From a bacterium (GTDB lineage Bacteria; Zhuqueibacterota; Zhuqueibacteria; Residuimicrobiales; Residuimicrobiaceae): 64,000 nucleotides of DNA. The position numbers and the translations under genes were made by a program. Shown here piece by piece: positions 8,862 through 17,303 of this stretch (position 1 is its first letter; each line of letters opens with the position of its first letter). Under the pieces are notes generated by a model that saw only the letters and a program-made list of their open reading frames with translations, ran no database searches and was not told the DNA's origin. The stretch lies in NCBI GenBank assembly GCA_029565685.1, contig JAKQNR010000045.1, forward strand, positions 124,001 through 188,000, in the 5' to 3' direction.

Positions 8862-9815
8862 ATGCGTTCAGCTAATCTATTGTACGAGGAATTCACCCCA
8901 GAGATCTGCTGGGAGCTGTTGCCGGAATGGCAGGACCTTCCTATCATGATTCAGGAACTCTCCGGAGGCAACACCAACCGCCTATATCGCGCTCAATCAG
9001 CCAAAGGCGATTATTCCATACGCATTCATGGCGAAAAAACCGAACTGTATATCAACCGGGATGACGAGGTGCAGGCCATCGTAAGAATGGCGGAACTCGG
9101 CATCGGACCCAAGTTGATCAAGTATCTTCCTGAACGAGGAGTAACGATCGTCGAGTTTATCGGCCACGGCATCACTCTGAGCAATGCGGATTTTTTAAAT
9201 CCTTCCTTGTACGCCAAAGTCATGGCGCCCATCCGCCGCATGCATCAAAGCGGCGTCCGCTTGAACCGGCTGTTCAATCCGCAGACGCAAGTGCACGCCA
9301 TGGCTGATCTGCTGCAGCAGCGGCTGGGCGTCCACTATCAGGAATTTGAGGTGGACCGATCGCTGGAACGTCTGGACCGGCTGGCGGAGCGAATCGCCGT
9401 TCCTGAGGATCGTTATGTCGCCTGTCACAATGATCTGGTGGCAGAGAATTTTATACTGGTGGATGAGGAGTGGATATCACATTATCAGACGCCGGTGTAT
9501 ATTATCGATTGGGAGTATGCCGGCATGTCGCCAGCATACTATGATCTGGGCGATTTGTTTCAGGAAGTGCGCGTGCCCCGACAGAATGAAAAGCAGATGA
9601 TAGAGGCGTACTGCGGCAGGGAAGAGTTGGAACAAACCCTTTATTGGGTGGATCTGTATAAACCCTTTGCAGACGCCTATTGGTTTCTCTGGAGCATGGT
9701 GCAGAGACAGATTTCGGCTAAATCATTTGATTTTTATGGTTACGGCAAGATAAAGTACGAGAATATGATCCGTACTTTCGCATTCCTCACCGCCGAATAC
9801 GGCGAAAAAATTTGA
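8862..9815 (+). CDS. choline/ethanolamine kinase-like phosphotransferase (LicA/APH fold)
   Basis: 317 residues of the aminoglycoside phosphotransferase-choline kinase fold. Visible motifs are the nucleotide loop LSGGNTNRLYRAQ, the catalytic Brenner-type loop CHNDLVAENF (Asp191, Asn196) and the metal-binding IIDWEYAG (Asp216). The choline kinase C-terminal motif WSMVQ is also present. It should phosphorylate a small alcohol such as choline or ethanolamine with ATP. The ATG at 8862 is chosen for the GGAGAG ribosome site and because upstream codons fall inside the transporter gene. It is the last gene of the cassette and is followed by an intrinsic terminator. With an organophosphate importer and two glycerol-3-phosphate-dehydrogenase-like subunits it may handle head groups released from phospholipids; this is inference. 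Confidence 0.85.
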   Translation: MRSANLLYEEFTPEICWELLPEWQDLPIMIQELSGGNTNRLYRAQSAKGDYSIRIHGEKTELYINRDDEVQAIVRMAELGIGPKLIKYLPERGVTIVEFIGHGITLSNADFLNPSLYAKVMAPIRRMHQSGVRLNRLFNPQTQVHAMADLLQQRLGVHYQEFEVDRSLERLDRLAERIAVPEDRYVACHNDLVAENFILVDEEWISHYQTPVYIIDWEYAGMSPAYYDLGDLFQEVRVPRQNEKQMIEAYCGREELEQTLYWVDLYKPFADAYWFLWSMVQRQISAKSFDFYGYGKIKYENMIRTFAFLTAEYGEKI

Positions 9816-9861
9816 TGTGACCGGGAACCTGCTGTCGTTTTCCGCGTTATATTTAACAGGT

Positions 9862-9888
9862 GATATTGAAAATTGCCCATTCAATATC
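9862..9888. repeat. perfect 9-bp inverted repeat ahead of the terminator
   Basis: GATATTGAA (9862-9870) and TTCAATATC (9880-9888) pair perfectly around a 9-base loop. It lies between the kinase stop and the terminator. It could protect the 3' end of the mRNA or be a protein site. Confidence 0.4.
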
Positions 9889-9900
9889 TTCAGTGATCCT

Positions 9901-9944
9901 CCTAAAAAAGGCGTGTCGTTTTATCAACACGCCTTTTTTTTAGG
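9901..9944. terminator. bidirectional intrinsic terminator between convergent operons
   Basis: CCTAAAAAAGGCGTGT (9901-9916) pairs with ACACGCC (9927-9933) and the following T run and AGG. The GC core GGCGTGT/ACACGCC is flanked by A and T runs, so each strand ends in a hairpin followed by a U tract. It closes the + strand cassette (ending 9815) and the - strand cluster (ending 9962). Confidence 0.85.
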
Positions 9945-9961
9945 TGATTGTTCTGTTCCCT

Positions 9962-10852
9962 TCAAGGCATGCGTGTTCGTGCGGATCGATCGTCGGAGCT
10001 GATCAGTTCGGCGCCCCGCCCTGCGAACTCGATTCTAAAAAGCCTGCGCGCATAGGCTACGCTGCGGCTGACCATCTCATTCTCCTTTTCAAGAGTTTGC
10101 TTTTCTTTCGCAGCAGCCGGGCAGGGGATTTCCAGAATGATCCGGTCGAGACGGGTTTTCGTTTTCAACAGCCGCCACGCAGAGGCCAGATCGATCATAC
10201 CGTCGCCGAGGGCGCACCCGTTTACCGAATAGCCGCTAAAGGTCATCTGCACGCAGTGATCCTTGAAATGGCTGGTCACGGCATAGGGCGCCATTTTAGC
10301 CGCAGCCTGCAGCGGATCCTCGAGGGTTGCCATCGAGTTGCCCAGATCCAGACAGATGCCTACCCAAGGGCTGTCCACCGCTCTCACCACCTCGACCAGC
10401 TCTTCGGCGCTGAAATCGCCGTGATTTTCCACCGCGATGCGGACGCCTAGTTGTTCGGCTCTGCGCGTCACCCGGCAAAGGGAGCGGATCGCCCGCTTGA
10501 TCTCCCGGTCAAGGTGCGTGGTTTTCGCATAACGGTTGAAATTGGCAAAGGTGCGCAAAACCGGTGATCCCAATTCAGCGCAGACCTCCAACTCTGCAAA
10601 AAGATAAGAGGGCTCCAGCCCCATGGCGCCGTACTCTAGAAACAGCCCTCTGGCCTGCGCGTGCTGAGCGATTTTACGAAGCGTGGTCCGGTCTTTCCTG
10701 GTCAGATGCATGGGATCGATCTGAAAGCCGTCCAGCCCAAGGTCAGCGACGCGGTCGATGAACTGAGGAAGAGTCATTTTCCGTTTCGGGGTGAAATCCG
10801 CGTGACAGCCAAAGGCGAGGTGATAGCTGTAGCTGTCCAAACCCAATTTCAT
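9962..10852 (-). CDS. sugar phosphate isomerase/epimerase (xylose isomerase-like TIM barrel)
   Basis: 296 residues of the AP-endonuclease-2/xylose isomerase-like TIM-barrel family. Expected metal ligands are seen in order: Glu in VENHGD, Asp in CLDLGN, His in SHFKDH and Glu in LEIP. Such proteins isomerise or epimerise sugars, keto-sugars or inositol derivatives. The ATG at 10852 has GGGAGG about seven bases upstream. It follows the zinc dehydrogenase gene after only 16 bases, so the two are co-transcribed and probably act in one catabolic route. The last 30 or so residues are basic and add nothing recognisable. The substrate is unknown. Confidence 0.85.
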   Translation of the reverse strand: MKLGLDSYSYHLAFGCHADFTPKRKMTLPQFIDRVADLGLDGFQIDPMHLTRKDRTTLRKIAQHAQARGLFLEYGAMGLEPSYLFAELEVCAELGSPVLRTFANFNRYAKTTHLDREIKRAIRSLCRVTRRAEQLGVRIAVENHGDFSAEELVEVVRAVDSPWVGICLDLGNSMATLEDPLQAAAKMAPYAVTSHFKDHCVQMTFSGYSVNGCALGDGMIDLASAWRLLKTKTRLDRIILEIPCPAAAKEKQTLEKENEMVSRSVAYARRLFRIEFAGRGAELISSDDRSARTRMP

Positions 10853-10868
10853 GCTTGGCCTCCCAATG

Positions 10869-11807
10869 TTATGCCCGCATGACCGCTTTGATGATCTCTC
10901 CGCGTCCGATTTTTTCCACCAGTTCGGGATAATGGGTAAAATCAGCGATGGTGCTGATCATGGGGGCGGTGCGGATTTTCCCCGCGACAATAAGGTCCAC
11001 AACGCTCTGCAGATCCTCATTGGTCAGCCATTTGGAATTATAGATCGTGAGTTCGTAATCGAATAACGGCCAGAGCGGGATTCGCAGCTCTCCTTCGCTG
11101 TAGCTGAAAATGACGATCGCCTGACGCGCGATGCGGAAAGCGTTTTGCATGGCCTTGTGGTTGCCGGAGCATTCGATGACGATCTCGACGCCCTGGCGGC
11201 TCAGCGCCTGAACGGCCGCGTCCTCTTTTGCGTCCACGGCCGTGTCTGCCCCCAGGGTCAGCGCCAGCTGGAGCCGGTCAGCCTGCACATCCACAGCGGT
11301 GATGGTCCGGGCGCCATAGGCGCGGCAGATCTGTACGGCGGCCAAGCCACCGGGTCCGCACCCGGAGATCAATATGGCTTTATCTTCAAGTTCTGGTACT
11401 TTGCGGCAAGCCCGATGTACGCAGGCGATGAGTTCTGACATGGCCAATAACTCCATCGCCACGCCGGATGGCGCTCGTGCCACCAAGGCGCTTTTGCGGG
11501 TTACGTATTGCGAGTACAGCGGCGGTCCGCCCAAGCCGGACATGACGACCACCTCGCCGATTTTAAAATCCCCCGCATTCTTTCCCACCGCCTCGACGAT
11601 CCCAACGCCCTCATGGCCGGGGAATCCGGGGACGCCATACTCGAGGTAAACCTGATCTCGATACAATCCCTTGTTCACTTTCCAGTCGTGCTGGTTGCAC
11701 AGGGAGACATAGGCAACCCGGATGAGCAGCTCATCGTCCGCCTGGCGCGGTATCGCCTGGTCGATGATCTTAAAATGGCCCGGCTGTTCGATCAAGATAG
11801 ATTTCAC
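10869..11807 (-). CDS. zinc-dependent MDR-family alcohol/polyol dehydrogenase lacking the structural zinc lobe
   Basis: 312 residues from the GTG at 11807. The catalytic zinc site is seen as Cys in SLCNQHDW and the His-Glu pair in GFPGHEGVG. The NAD(P) Rossmann motif is SGCGPGGLAAVQI, and a conserved Asp (VDVQADR) suggests NAD preference. The four-cysteine structural zinc loop of classical alcohol dehydrogenases is replaced by a short GGPPLYSQY segment. GTG with a GGAG six bases before it is chosen. A longer frame to 11897 would overlap the upstream gene and adds sequence unlike the family. It lies 19 bases after the GH99-like gene. Likely role: oxidation of a sugar or polyol hydroxyl, with the isomerase as partner. 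Confidence 0.85.
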   Translation of the reverse strand: MKSILIEQPGHFKIIDQAIPRQADDELLIRVAYVSLCNQHDWKVNKGLYRDQVYLEYGVPGFPGHEGVGIVEAVGKNAGDFKIGEVVVMSGLGGPPLYSQYVTRKSALVARAPSGVAMELLAMSELIACVHRACRKVPELEDKAILISGCGPGGLAAVQICRAYGARTITAVDVQADRLQLALTLGADTAVDAKEDAAVQALSRQGVEIVIECSGNHKAMQNAFRIARQAIVIFSYSEGELRIPLWPLFDYELTIYNSKWLTNEDLQSVVDLIVAGKIRTAPMISTIADFTHYPELVEKIGRGEIIKAVMRA

Positions 11808-11826
11808 AAAAGTCTCCGCAGTTGAA

Positions 11827-12897
11827 TTATCTCCTCCCTTTTTTATTTTTGAAAAGATCCACCAATTCTGCGGTGAGGTCGATATAGGTATAGCCAAATT
11901 CTCTGGTGGCTTCGATGTGGCTCTGTTCCGCCAGTTCGTTAAAGGTGGAGATATGCAGCCAGTCGGGGTTGGAGCTCATGGCGGCCTCGAAAGTGCCGCG
12001 ATAGTAGGCGCCCTGACTATCATCCGGATAGATTGCGCCGAATTTCGTCCGATCCTTCCAGCCTGCGCCCAACCAGCCGCCGTTTTTCAGCTTCCGGCCG
12101 GGATGCGTGCGTTCGTCATAGCCGGGGCTGATGGTGGCATGATGCTGCGCCGGCTTGCCGTTTTTGAACCCGAATTCACGGTTGTAGGCATCGATATGGC
12201 TGCGCATGGTCTGCATGTATTCAGCCAGCCGGCAGTCTTCGATATCCACCAGGGTATACTCTTCCAGAGCGCGGAACGGATTGAGGTATCGTTTTCCCTT
12301 GCCGCCTTCATAACTGCCGGACATGATCGGGAAAGAGGCCAACCCGTTTTTATCCAGCCGGTCGAACAGGGTCCGCCATTCCTCAGGCGTATGTCCCCAG
12401 GCGGTCCAGATCATCACCACCGGCAGCCCCTCCACTCTAAGCATGGCCGGATGATCGTGATAGCGTTCGAGAAAATATGAAAGATCCGAATACACCTGAT
12501 CCAGCGGGCTGCGGCCTCTTTCGTAATCGATGGTCACTTTGAGGTTTTTCGATTGGGCGGTTTCGAACACCCGATCGAGCGTTGCATTGGTTTTGTTCGG
12601 CGCCGGATCAAACCACCAAGAGACGGCCAAAGCGTCGATTTTAGCGCGCTGCATTTGTGCCAGGTGCTTTTCGATGATCGCTGGTTCCCACGAGTTATAA
12701 GCGCCGGCCAGGGGAAAGATCTCTTTGAAACGTCCGTAGGGATCGTTCAACCAGCTGTCCTCGCTGAACCAGATGTAATAATAGGCGAGCACTACCTTAT
12801 CGTCAAATGCAAAGCCGCGGGAGGGATCATACGCAAACAGTGGGGAAAAGAGCACAAACAGGCCGAGGCAGATACTGCGCAGGTTTTTTTTGAGCAT
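11827..12897 (-). CDS. GH99-like endo-mannosidase-type glycoside hydrolase, exported
   Basis: 356 residues with an N-terminal signal peptide (SICLGLFVLFSPLFA, cleavage near residue 22). The mature protein resembles the GH99/WbsX-type TIM barrel: AYYYIWF at the start of the barrel, a WEPAII-HL-QM segment, AVSWW, an IDYERGR strand and the late ISTFNELAEQSHIE segment with a candidate catalytic Glu in FNE. GH99 enzymes cleave internal alpha-mannosidic bonds by a substrate-assisted route. The exact linkage used here is not certain. It is followed closely by the dehydrogenase and isomerase genes, consistent with a small glycan-use operon. Distant relatives act in polysaccharide assembly, so a biosynthetic role cannot be excluded. 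Confidence 0.75.
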   Translation of the reverse strand: MLKKNLRSICLGLFVLFSPLFAYDPSRGFAFDDKVVLAYYYIWFSEDSWLNDPYGRFKEIFPLAGAYNSWEPAIIEKHLAQMQRAKIDALAVSWWFDPAPNKTNATLDRVFETAQSKNLKVTIDYERGRSPLDQVYSDLSYFLERYHDHPAMLRVEGLPVVMIWTAWGHTPEEWRTLFDRLDKNGLASFPIMSGSYEGGKGKRYLNPFRALEEYTLVDIEDCRLAEYMQTMRSHIDAYNREFGFKNGKPAQHHATISPGYDERTHPGRKLKNGGWLGAGWKDRTKFGAIYPDDSQGAYYRGTFEAAMSSNPDWLHISTFNELAEQSHIEATREFGYTYIDLTAELVDLFKNKKGRR

Positions 12898-12910
12898 AGG
12901 AGTCCTTATG

Positions 12911-12944
12911 AGCGGCCAGGACCCCCACGTATGCCATGGCCGCT
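12911..12944. repeat. 8-bp inverted repeat between membrane-protein and GH99-like genes
   Basis: AGCGGCCA (12911-12918) and TGGCCGCT (12937-12944) are perfectly complementary around an 18-base loop in the 61-base intergenic gap. There is no U tract on either strand, so it is more likely an mRNA processing or protective hairpin than a terminator. Confidence 0.35.
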
Positions 12945-12958
12945 GTAAAATGAGTCGC

Positions 12959-13465
12959 TTAATTTGATTTTTTTCGAAACGAGCTGACGAGAATGCCGAT
13001 GCCGATGACGATCAGCACGATGGGCCACAAAGATTTGATCTTGGCCAATTCAAACCAGGAGTAATCCAGATCGTGCAGGATCATCAGCAGGCCGACGAAG
13101 GAGAGAAGGCTGCCGGGAATCAATACCCCCCAATCCGTGGGTTTGAAAAAGTAGAGGACGAAGAAGGCCAGGCCCAGACAAGCCATGAGCAGCGACCAGG
13201 GGCTCAAACTCCAGAGGGCATCCACGACGCTATAATTGCGCAGAAAGGTCAAGCCGCCGAACAGCAGCAGAAATCCGGACCAGAATGCGGAATTTTTATC
13301 GCCGCGGGCCACCGCCAAAGCGGAAAAGCCGCCCACGGCCAGCGCCACAATCGGATAGATCTGCTCAAAGTCGAAATTCAACAAACCCAGGCGATGAAGC
13401 ATTAATCCCAGGCCGATGAGGATCAGAACCAGCCCCAGACTGATGGACGAGCGATCTCGGTTCAT
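12959..13465 (-). CDS. DUF5668/LiaI-LiaF-type small membrane protein
   Basis: 168 residues made of about six short membrane segments. The N-terminus GLVLILIGLGLMLHRLGLLN is typical of DUF5668/LiaF-type proteins, and a second copy (SFVGLLMILHDLDYSWFELAKIKSLWP-type) lies near the C-terminus, so the protein looks internally duplicated. It sits in the inner membrane. In other bacteria such proteins accompany PspC or LiaF cell-envelope stress regulators, and the gene before it here encodes a double PspC protein. The ATG has GGAG five bases ahead. Function beyond envelope-stress association is not known. Confidence 0.75.
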   Translation of the reverse strand: MNRDRSSISLGLVLILIGLGLMLHRLGLLNFDFEQIYPIVALAVGGFSALAVARGDKNSAFWSGFLLLFGGLTFLRNYSVVDALWSLSPWSLLMACLGLAFFVLYFFKPTDWGVLIPGSLLSFVGLLMILHDLDYSWFELAKIKSLWPIVLIVIGIGILVSSFRKKSN

Positions 13466-13517
13466 ACTTTTTCTCCGTTTTACGATTTCTTACTTTCACG
13501 GGTGTTTATTGCCAACG

Positions 13518-14195
13518 TCACGGCTGTGCGATTTGTTCCTCCGCTTGCGGTTTTTCCGGAATCAGCACCAGCAGTAAAAGGTAGGCCAGTCCGCCGGCGG
13601 CGAGGCTGCCCAGCAGGCTGGTCAGAATCCAGATAATGCGAACCAGCGTGACATCGATCTGCCAGTAGGCAGCCAGTCCGCTGCAGACGCCGCCGATCAT
13701 ACGGTCCTTTTGGCAGCGATATAATCGACTGGCCGGTTCGGAGTTTGTTTTGGTCGGATCATCGGATTGGGGATGCCGCAGTAAAATGGCCATTCCCAGA
13801 GCGATGAGCAGCACCGGCCACACCTCGCGAATATGAATGTTCAATATTTCAAACCAACGCCAGGGCAGCCACCATTCATGGCCGGTCAGGTTATGCAGCA
13901 ACAGGACGGCGCCGATGATGGTAAGGATCAAGCCAATGGTCCATTCAGGCCTTCTTTTCTCCACGACTGCGGACGGGGTCTCTTCAATCGTATCCTGCGG
14001 ATTTTCTTTCATGATGAACAGACAGACGAAATACGCCAGAATGCCTGCTCCGTTGAAAAGTGCAGCCAATAACCAGAACACGCGGACCAGAGAGGTGTCC
14101 AGTCCGGTGTATTCGGCGAATCCGCCGCAGACTCCGGCAATTACCTTATGCCGGCGGGAGCGATATAATCTACGCTGGGGTGCGGTGGTGTTCAT
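13518..14195 (-). CDS. double PspC-domain membrane protein
   Basis: 225 residues with two PspC domains. The first (about residues 8-66) has LYRSRRHKVIAGVCGGFAEY and the second (about 155-215) LYRCQKDRMIGGVCSGLAAY. Each is followed by the typical long hydrophobic span. Between them is a LiaF-like two-span region with IGLILTIIGAVLLLHNL and VWPVLLIALGMAIL. PspC proteins sit in the inner membrane and respond to envelope stress. No pspA or pspB is present in the window. It forms a pair with the DUF5668-type gene 52 bases downstream. Confidence 0.88.
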   Translation of the reverse strand: MNTTAPQRRLYRSRRHKVIAGVCGGFAEYTGLDTSLVRVFWLLAALFNGAGILAYFVCLFIMKENPQDTIEETPSAVVEKRRPEWTIGLILTIIGAVLLLHNLTGHEWWLPWRWFEILNIHIREVWPVLLIALGMAILLRHPQSDDPTKTNSEPASRLYRCQKDRMIGGVCSGLAAYWQIDVTLVRIIWILTSLLGSLAAGGLAYLLLLVLIPEKPQAEEQIAQP

Positions 14196-14346
14196 CGTAT
14201 TTCCTCGCTTTCCGGAAAATCCTCATACATATTTGCGTCGAGGTGCGCTTGAACTTGCTGCGAAGCTGTGTCGACAAGTTGTGAAAAAGCAAGTCCTTTT
14301 CCTCTTATACATACGATGCGGACTGTTGGATGTTACAGAACAAAGG

Positions 14347-15096
14347 TCACTTTTTGCCATCCTCCGGCAGACTGTGGGAGCCCCCGGTCATGGGCACAAA
14401 GCGCACTGGCAAAAGGGTATGATGATGTAGGCTGCCGTCTGCTGATTTTTCGATCAACACCAGCTCTTGTCTTTCTTCTCCTACAGGCAGAATCATGCGG
14501 CCGTTCACCGCTAGTTGGGCGACCAGGGTTTCGGGAATCGATGCCGGCGCTGCGGTCAGGATGATGGCGTCGAAGGGCGCAGCCTCGGGCCAGCCCACAT
14601 AGCCGTCCCCGCAGCGTACAGACACCCGGTCATAGTGCAACCTTTTCAGCCTGTCCTGTGCCTGGCGGCAAAGCGGTTCTATGATCTCTATCGAGTAAAC
14701 CTGATCCACCAGTTCGGCGAGCACTGCAGCCTGGTAACCGGATCCTGTACCGATCTCCAGCACCTTGTCGCCGGGCGCGAGTTGGAGCTGTTCCGTCATA
14801 TAGGCGACAATGTACGGCTGCGAGATGGTCTGCTCAAAGCCGATAGCCAGGGGATGGTCTCGATATGCCAGCATTTTGTATTCATCGGGAACAAAAAGAT
14901 GGCGGGGTGTTTTGCGCATGGCCTGCAACACCCGCTTGTCTCTGACGCCGCGTTCCTCGATCTGGACCAACACCATCTGTTCGCGCAGTCGGCGAAACTG
15001 CTCCTCGAACGGACTTTCCGGTTGGGGCGTATTCGATTCCATGCATGTGCTCCATAGAAATGCGGAAAGTAAAAGAGCGACTCTTAGACCCATCAT
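14347..15096 (-). CDS. pcm: protein-L-isoaspartate O-methyltransferase with N-terminal export/lipoprotein signal
   Basis: 249 residues. The SAM-binding motif is VLEIGTGSGYQAAVLA, preceded by the Pcm-specific TISQPYIVAYM and followed by GDGYVGWPEAAPFDAI and GRMILPVG. It repairs isoaspartyl residues in damaged proteins. The ATG at 15096 follows AGGAG by eight bases and starts two bases after the stop of the upstream gene. A TTG at 15114 is rejected. The N-terminus is unusual for Pcm: a hydrophobic stretch (LRVALLLSAFLW) ends in STC, which could be a lipobox or a membrane anchor. The enzyme may therefore sit at the membrane or in the periplasm, where SAM supply would be a problem. The core family call is secure. 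Confidence 0.9.
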   Translation of the reverse strand: MMGLRVALLLSAFLWSTCMESNTPQPESPFEEQFRRLREQMVLVQIEERGVRDKRVLQAMRKTPRHLFVPDEYKMLAYRDHPLAIGFEQTISQPYIVAYMTEQLQLAPGDKVLEIGTGSGYQAAVLAELVDQVYSIEIIEPLCRQAQDRLKRLHYDRVSVRCGDGYVGWPEAAPFDAIILTAAPASIPETLVAQLAVNGRMILPVGEERQELVLIEKSADGSLHHHTLLPVRFVPMTGGSHSLPEDGKK

Positions 15097-15097
15097 G

Positions 15098-17254
15098 CTA
15101 TCTGCTCCTGACAAACGCTAGAGATCCTGCCAGCGCCAGTGCGCAAAATCCGCACAGCCAATGTAGGGTGGCGGTAAAACCAAGCATGGGTATGGCGAAA
15201 AAATTGACCAGCCACGCGCCCAGGGAGGAACCGATCAAGTCCGCTGCATACAAACTGGTCAGGTTCTTTTTACCCTGATGGTGCAACAGGCGGTTCAACA
15301 AGGGAAACAAGACGCCGGCGAACGCGCCGCCGGCGACGAGCCAGATAAAAAACAGGGCCATGCCGGAGTGAACCATGAACTGGCGAAAGATCGGCATGAT
15401 CGTCAACAGAAAGCAAAGCGTACCCAGGCAGATGAGCGGAAGCCACCGTCCCGGCGCTGGTTTAAACCGATGTACGGCCGCCGCTGCGATCGTCATGCCG
15501 GCCATGTAGGCGGACACGGCCAAGCCCATGCCTTCGTACACATAGCCGTACAGGCTCTGCAGCATCAGAAGAAAAATGATGTTCACCGCGATGGCGATCA
15601 ATCCGTTGAGCGCCATGATCATCAGCAGGCCGGCGGAATTGCGCCCGCGGATCCACAACAGGACCATCAGTCCCAGGCTGAGGACAAAGACGACCGGCAG
15701 CACAGGCTGCGGCTGCAGCGTGGCGGTCGGGGCGGAAAAGCCGGAGACTTGTTTGAGCCAGATCAGCCAATCGAGATAATAGCTGACCGGTTGTTCATCG
15801 CGGTTGCTCGCCGAGGTTTGCCGCAGCGAGCGGGCAAAGTGATCGAGCCGTTCCGGCAGAATGAGAGTATGAAACATTCGCGGATGAAAGTAGCGATCCT
15901 GGCGATGGAGATTGCGATACCGTTGCGCCAGAGTGTCCGGATCGCGGCAGAGGACCGCAGCGCGGTCGCAGGCGAAATAGTGCGCTGCGTCGCCGGGCAG
16001 CGCCAGCACATGGGAAAAGACCGAGGCCAGGTCCTGGTAGAGCGCGCTGTTGAGATAATGCAGCTCAGGGCCCATAAGATTTTCACCCGCCGGGATCGCG
16101 CAAAAGGCCAGCACGCCGCCCGTGTTCAGCCGGCTTTTCGCCAGACGATGGAACTCGAGGGTGTACAGGCGGTTGGTCAGCGCTGTACTGGGGCGACCGG
16201 CGTTGACAATGATCATGTCATACTGCTGCCGGGTTGTCAGCAGAAAGCGCCGCCCGTCTTGAAACACTGTGGGCGCCTGCCATGCCTCGTTTAAGAAAGG
16301 CGCTGTGCGTTGCAGCGCTTTTTTATCCATCTCGACATAGGTGAGATCGATCCCGGGAGTCAACGCCAGCGCGAGGCCGCCCAGCCCGCCGGCGATGAGC
16401 AGAACTTTATGCGGATGCGGATGTTGTGTTAAAATTTGTGCTGCCAGGCCCTGGTTGCCTACTGGATCCGGCAGGATGCTTTGTTTAAGACCGTTGCAGT
16501 AGAGCGCGGTCTCACCGCCCCAGTCGAGCACTGCCCATTGGCCGTAGCGCGTGCCCCAGGCTGCTTTCACCTTTACGCCTGGCGCCAGAGAGCGCCAGAA
16601 TCTTTCGTTCAACGTTCGATCCCAGGACGGGCCCTTGCAGACGCTCAGGGCGATGATGGCCAGCGCTGCCCAGGCCCAGCGCAGCCGGCGTAAAAAACAG
16701 GCCATGCTCGAGCAGAGGAGGAACGAGAGGAAAAGGAGGATGTAAAAATTGTCAAACCATTTGGCCAGGCAAAAGGTAAAGGCCAGGCCGGCCGCCACAG
16801 CGCCGGCAGACTCGTAGATGTAAATCAGGGTGGAGGAATGGCGGATAGGATGGGCGGCCAAAAGCGCGGACAATCGGCTGAACCAGCATCCCCAGATAAA
16901 ACACGGTAGGCCCACTGCCGGCGCCATGAACGCCAGCATGCGTGGCAGCGAAACCGCCTCTGCGGCTGGAATCTGCGCCAGCACGCGAACGTGTTTGATG
17001 CTCACAAAGACGATCCACAGGCAGAGGATAAAGGCAGCGCATAAAAGCGATGGAGTGCAACGATCGCTGACATGACGATCCCCCACCTGACAGCCCACGG
17101 CGACGAACAGCAGCCAGCCGGACAACACGAGGCCGATGATCAGTTCATTGCCGTAAAAGACGGTCATCCATTCGCGCATCAGGACGAGTTGCCAGAGGGT
17201 GGCGGCCGATCCCATAATCAACGCTTGAGCCTTTAGGGTTCGAATCTTCGCCAT
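15098..17254 (-). CDS. polytopic membrane protein with central spermidine-synthase-like domain
   Basis: 718 residues. Roughly seven hydrophobic spans come first (about residues 10-205), then a soluble spermidine/spermine-synthase-like domain (about 210-480), then about seven more spans (about 520-715). The core motifs are LLIAGGLGGLALAL, the acidic end of the next strand in YVEMDKKAL, and YDMIIVNAGRPSTALTNRLYT. Fused spermidine-synthase/transporter-like proteins are common in environmental bacteria, but their substrates are not established. Export or in-membrane aminopropyl transfer has been suggested only from the fold. It is the first gene of a long - strand run and lies two bases upstream of pcm, so two Rossmann-type enzymes using SAM or a SAM derivative are coupled. 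Confidence 0.82.
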   Translation of the reverse strand: MAKIRTLKAQALIMGSAATLWQLVLMREWMTVFYGNELIIGLVLSGWLLFVAVGCQVGDRHVSDRCTPSLLCAAFILCLWIVFVSIKHVRVLAQIPAAEAVSLPRMLAFMAPAVGLPCFIWGCWFSRLSALLAAHPIRHSSTLIYIYESAGAVAAGLAFTFCLAKWFDNFYILLFLSFLLCSSMACFLRRLRWAWAALAIIALSVCKGPSWDRTLNERFWRSLAPGVKVKAAWGTRYGQWAVLDWGGETALYCNGLKQSILPDPVGNQGLAAQILTQHPHPHKVLLIAGGLGGLALALTPGIDLTYVEMDKKALQRTAPFLNEAWQAPTVFQDGRRFLLTTRQQYDMIIVNAGRPSTALTNRLYTLEFHRLAKSRLNTGGVLAFCAIPAGENLMGPELHYLNSALYQDLASVFSHVLALPGDAAHYFACDRAAVLCRDPDTLAQRYRNLHRQDRYFHPRMFHTLILPERLDHFARSLRQTSASNRDEQPVSYYLDWLIWLKQVSGFSAPTATLQPQPVLPVVFVLSLGLMVLLWIRGRNSAGLLMIMALNGLIAIAVNIIFLLMLQSLYGYVYEGMGLAVSAYMAGMTIAAAAVHRFKPAPGRWLPLICLGTLCFLLTIMPIFRQFMVHSGMALFFIWLVAGGAFAGVLFPLLNRLLHHQGKKNLTSLYAADLIGSSLGAWLVNFFAIPMLGFTATLHWLCGFCALALAGSLAFVRSR

Positions 17255-17303
17255 ACGCCTTAATTTAGGAATCTCGCTGCCAGATGCAAGGGATAAAAAA
17301 GCC

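Noticed and set aside
9817..10002. 61-residue frame after the kinase gene
   Set aside because: It reads straight through the hairpins and the terminator at 9901-9944 and into the opposite gene; no ribosome site.
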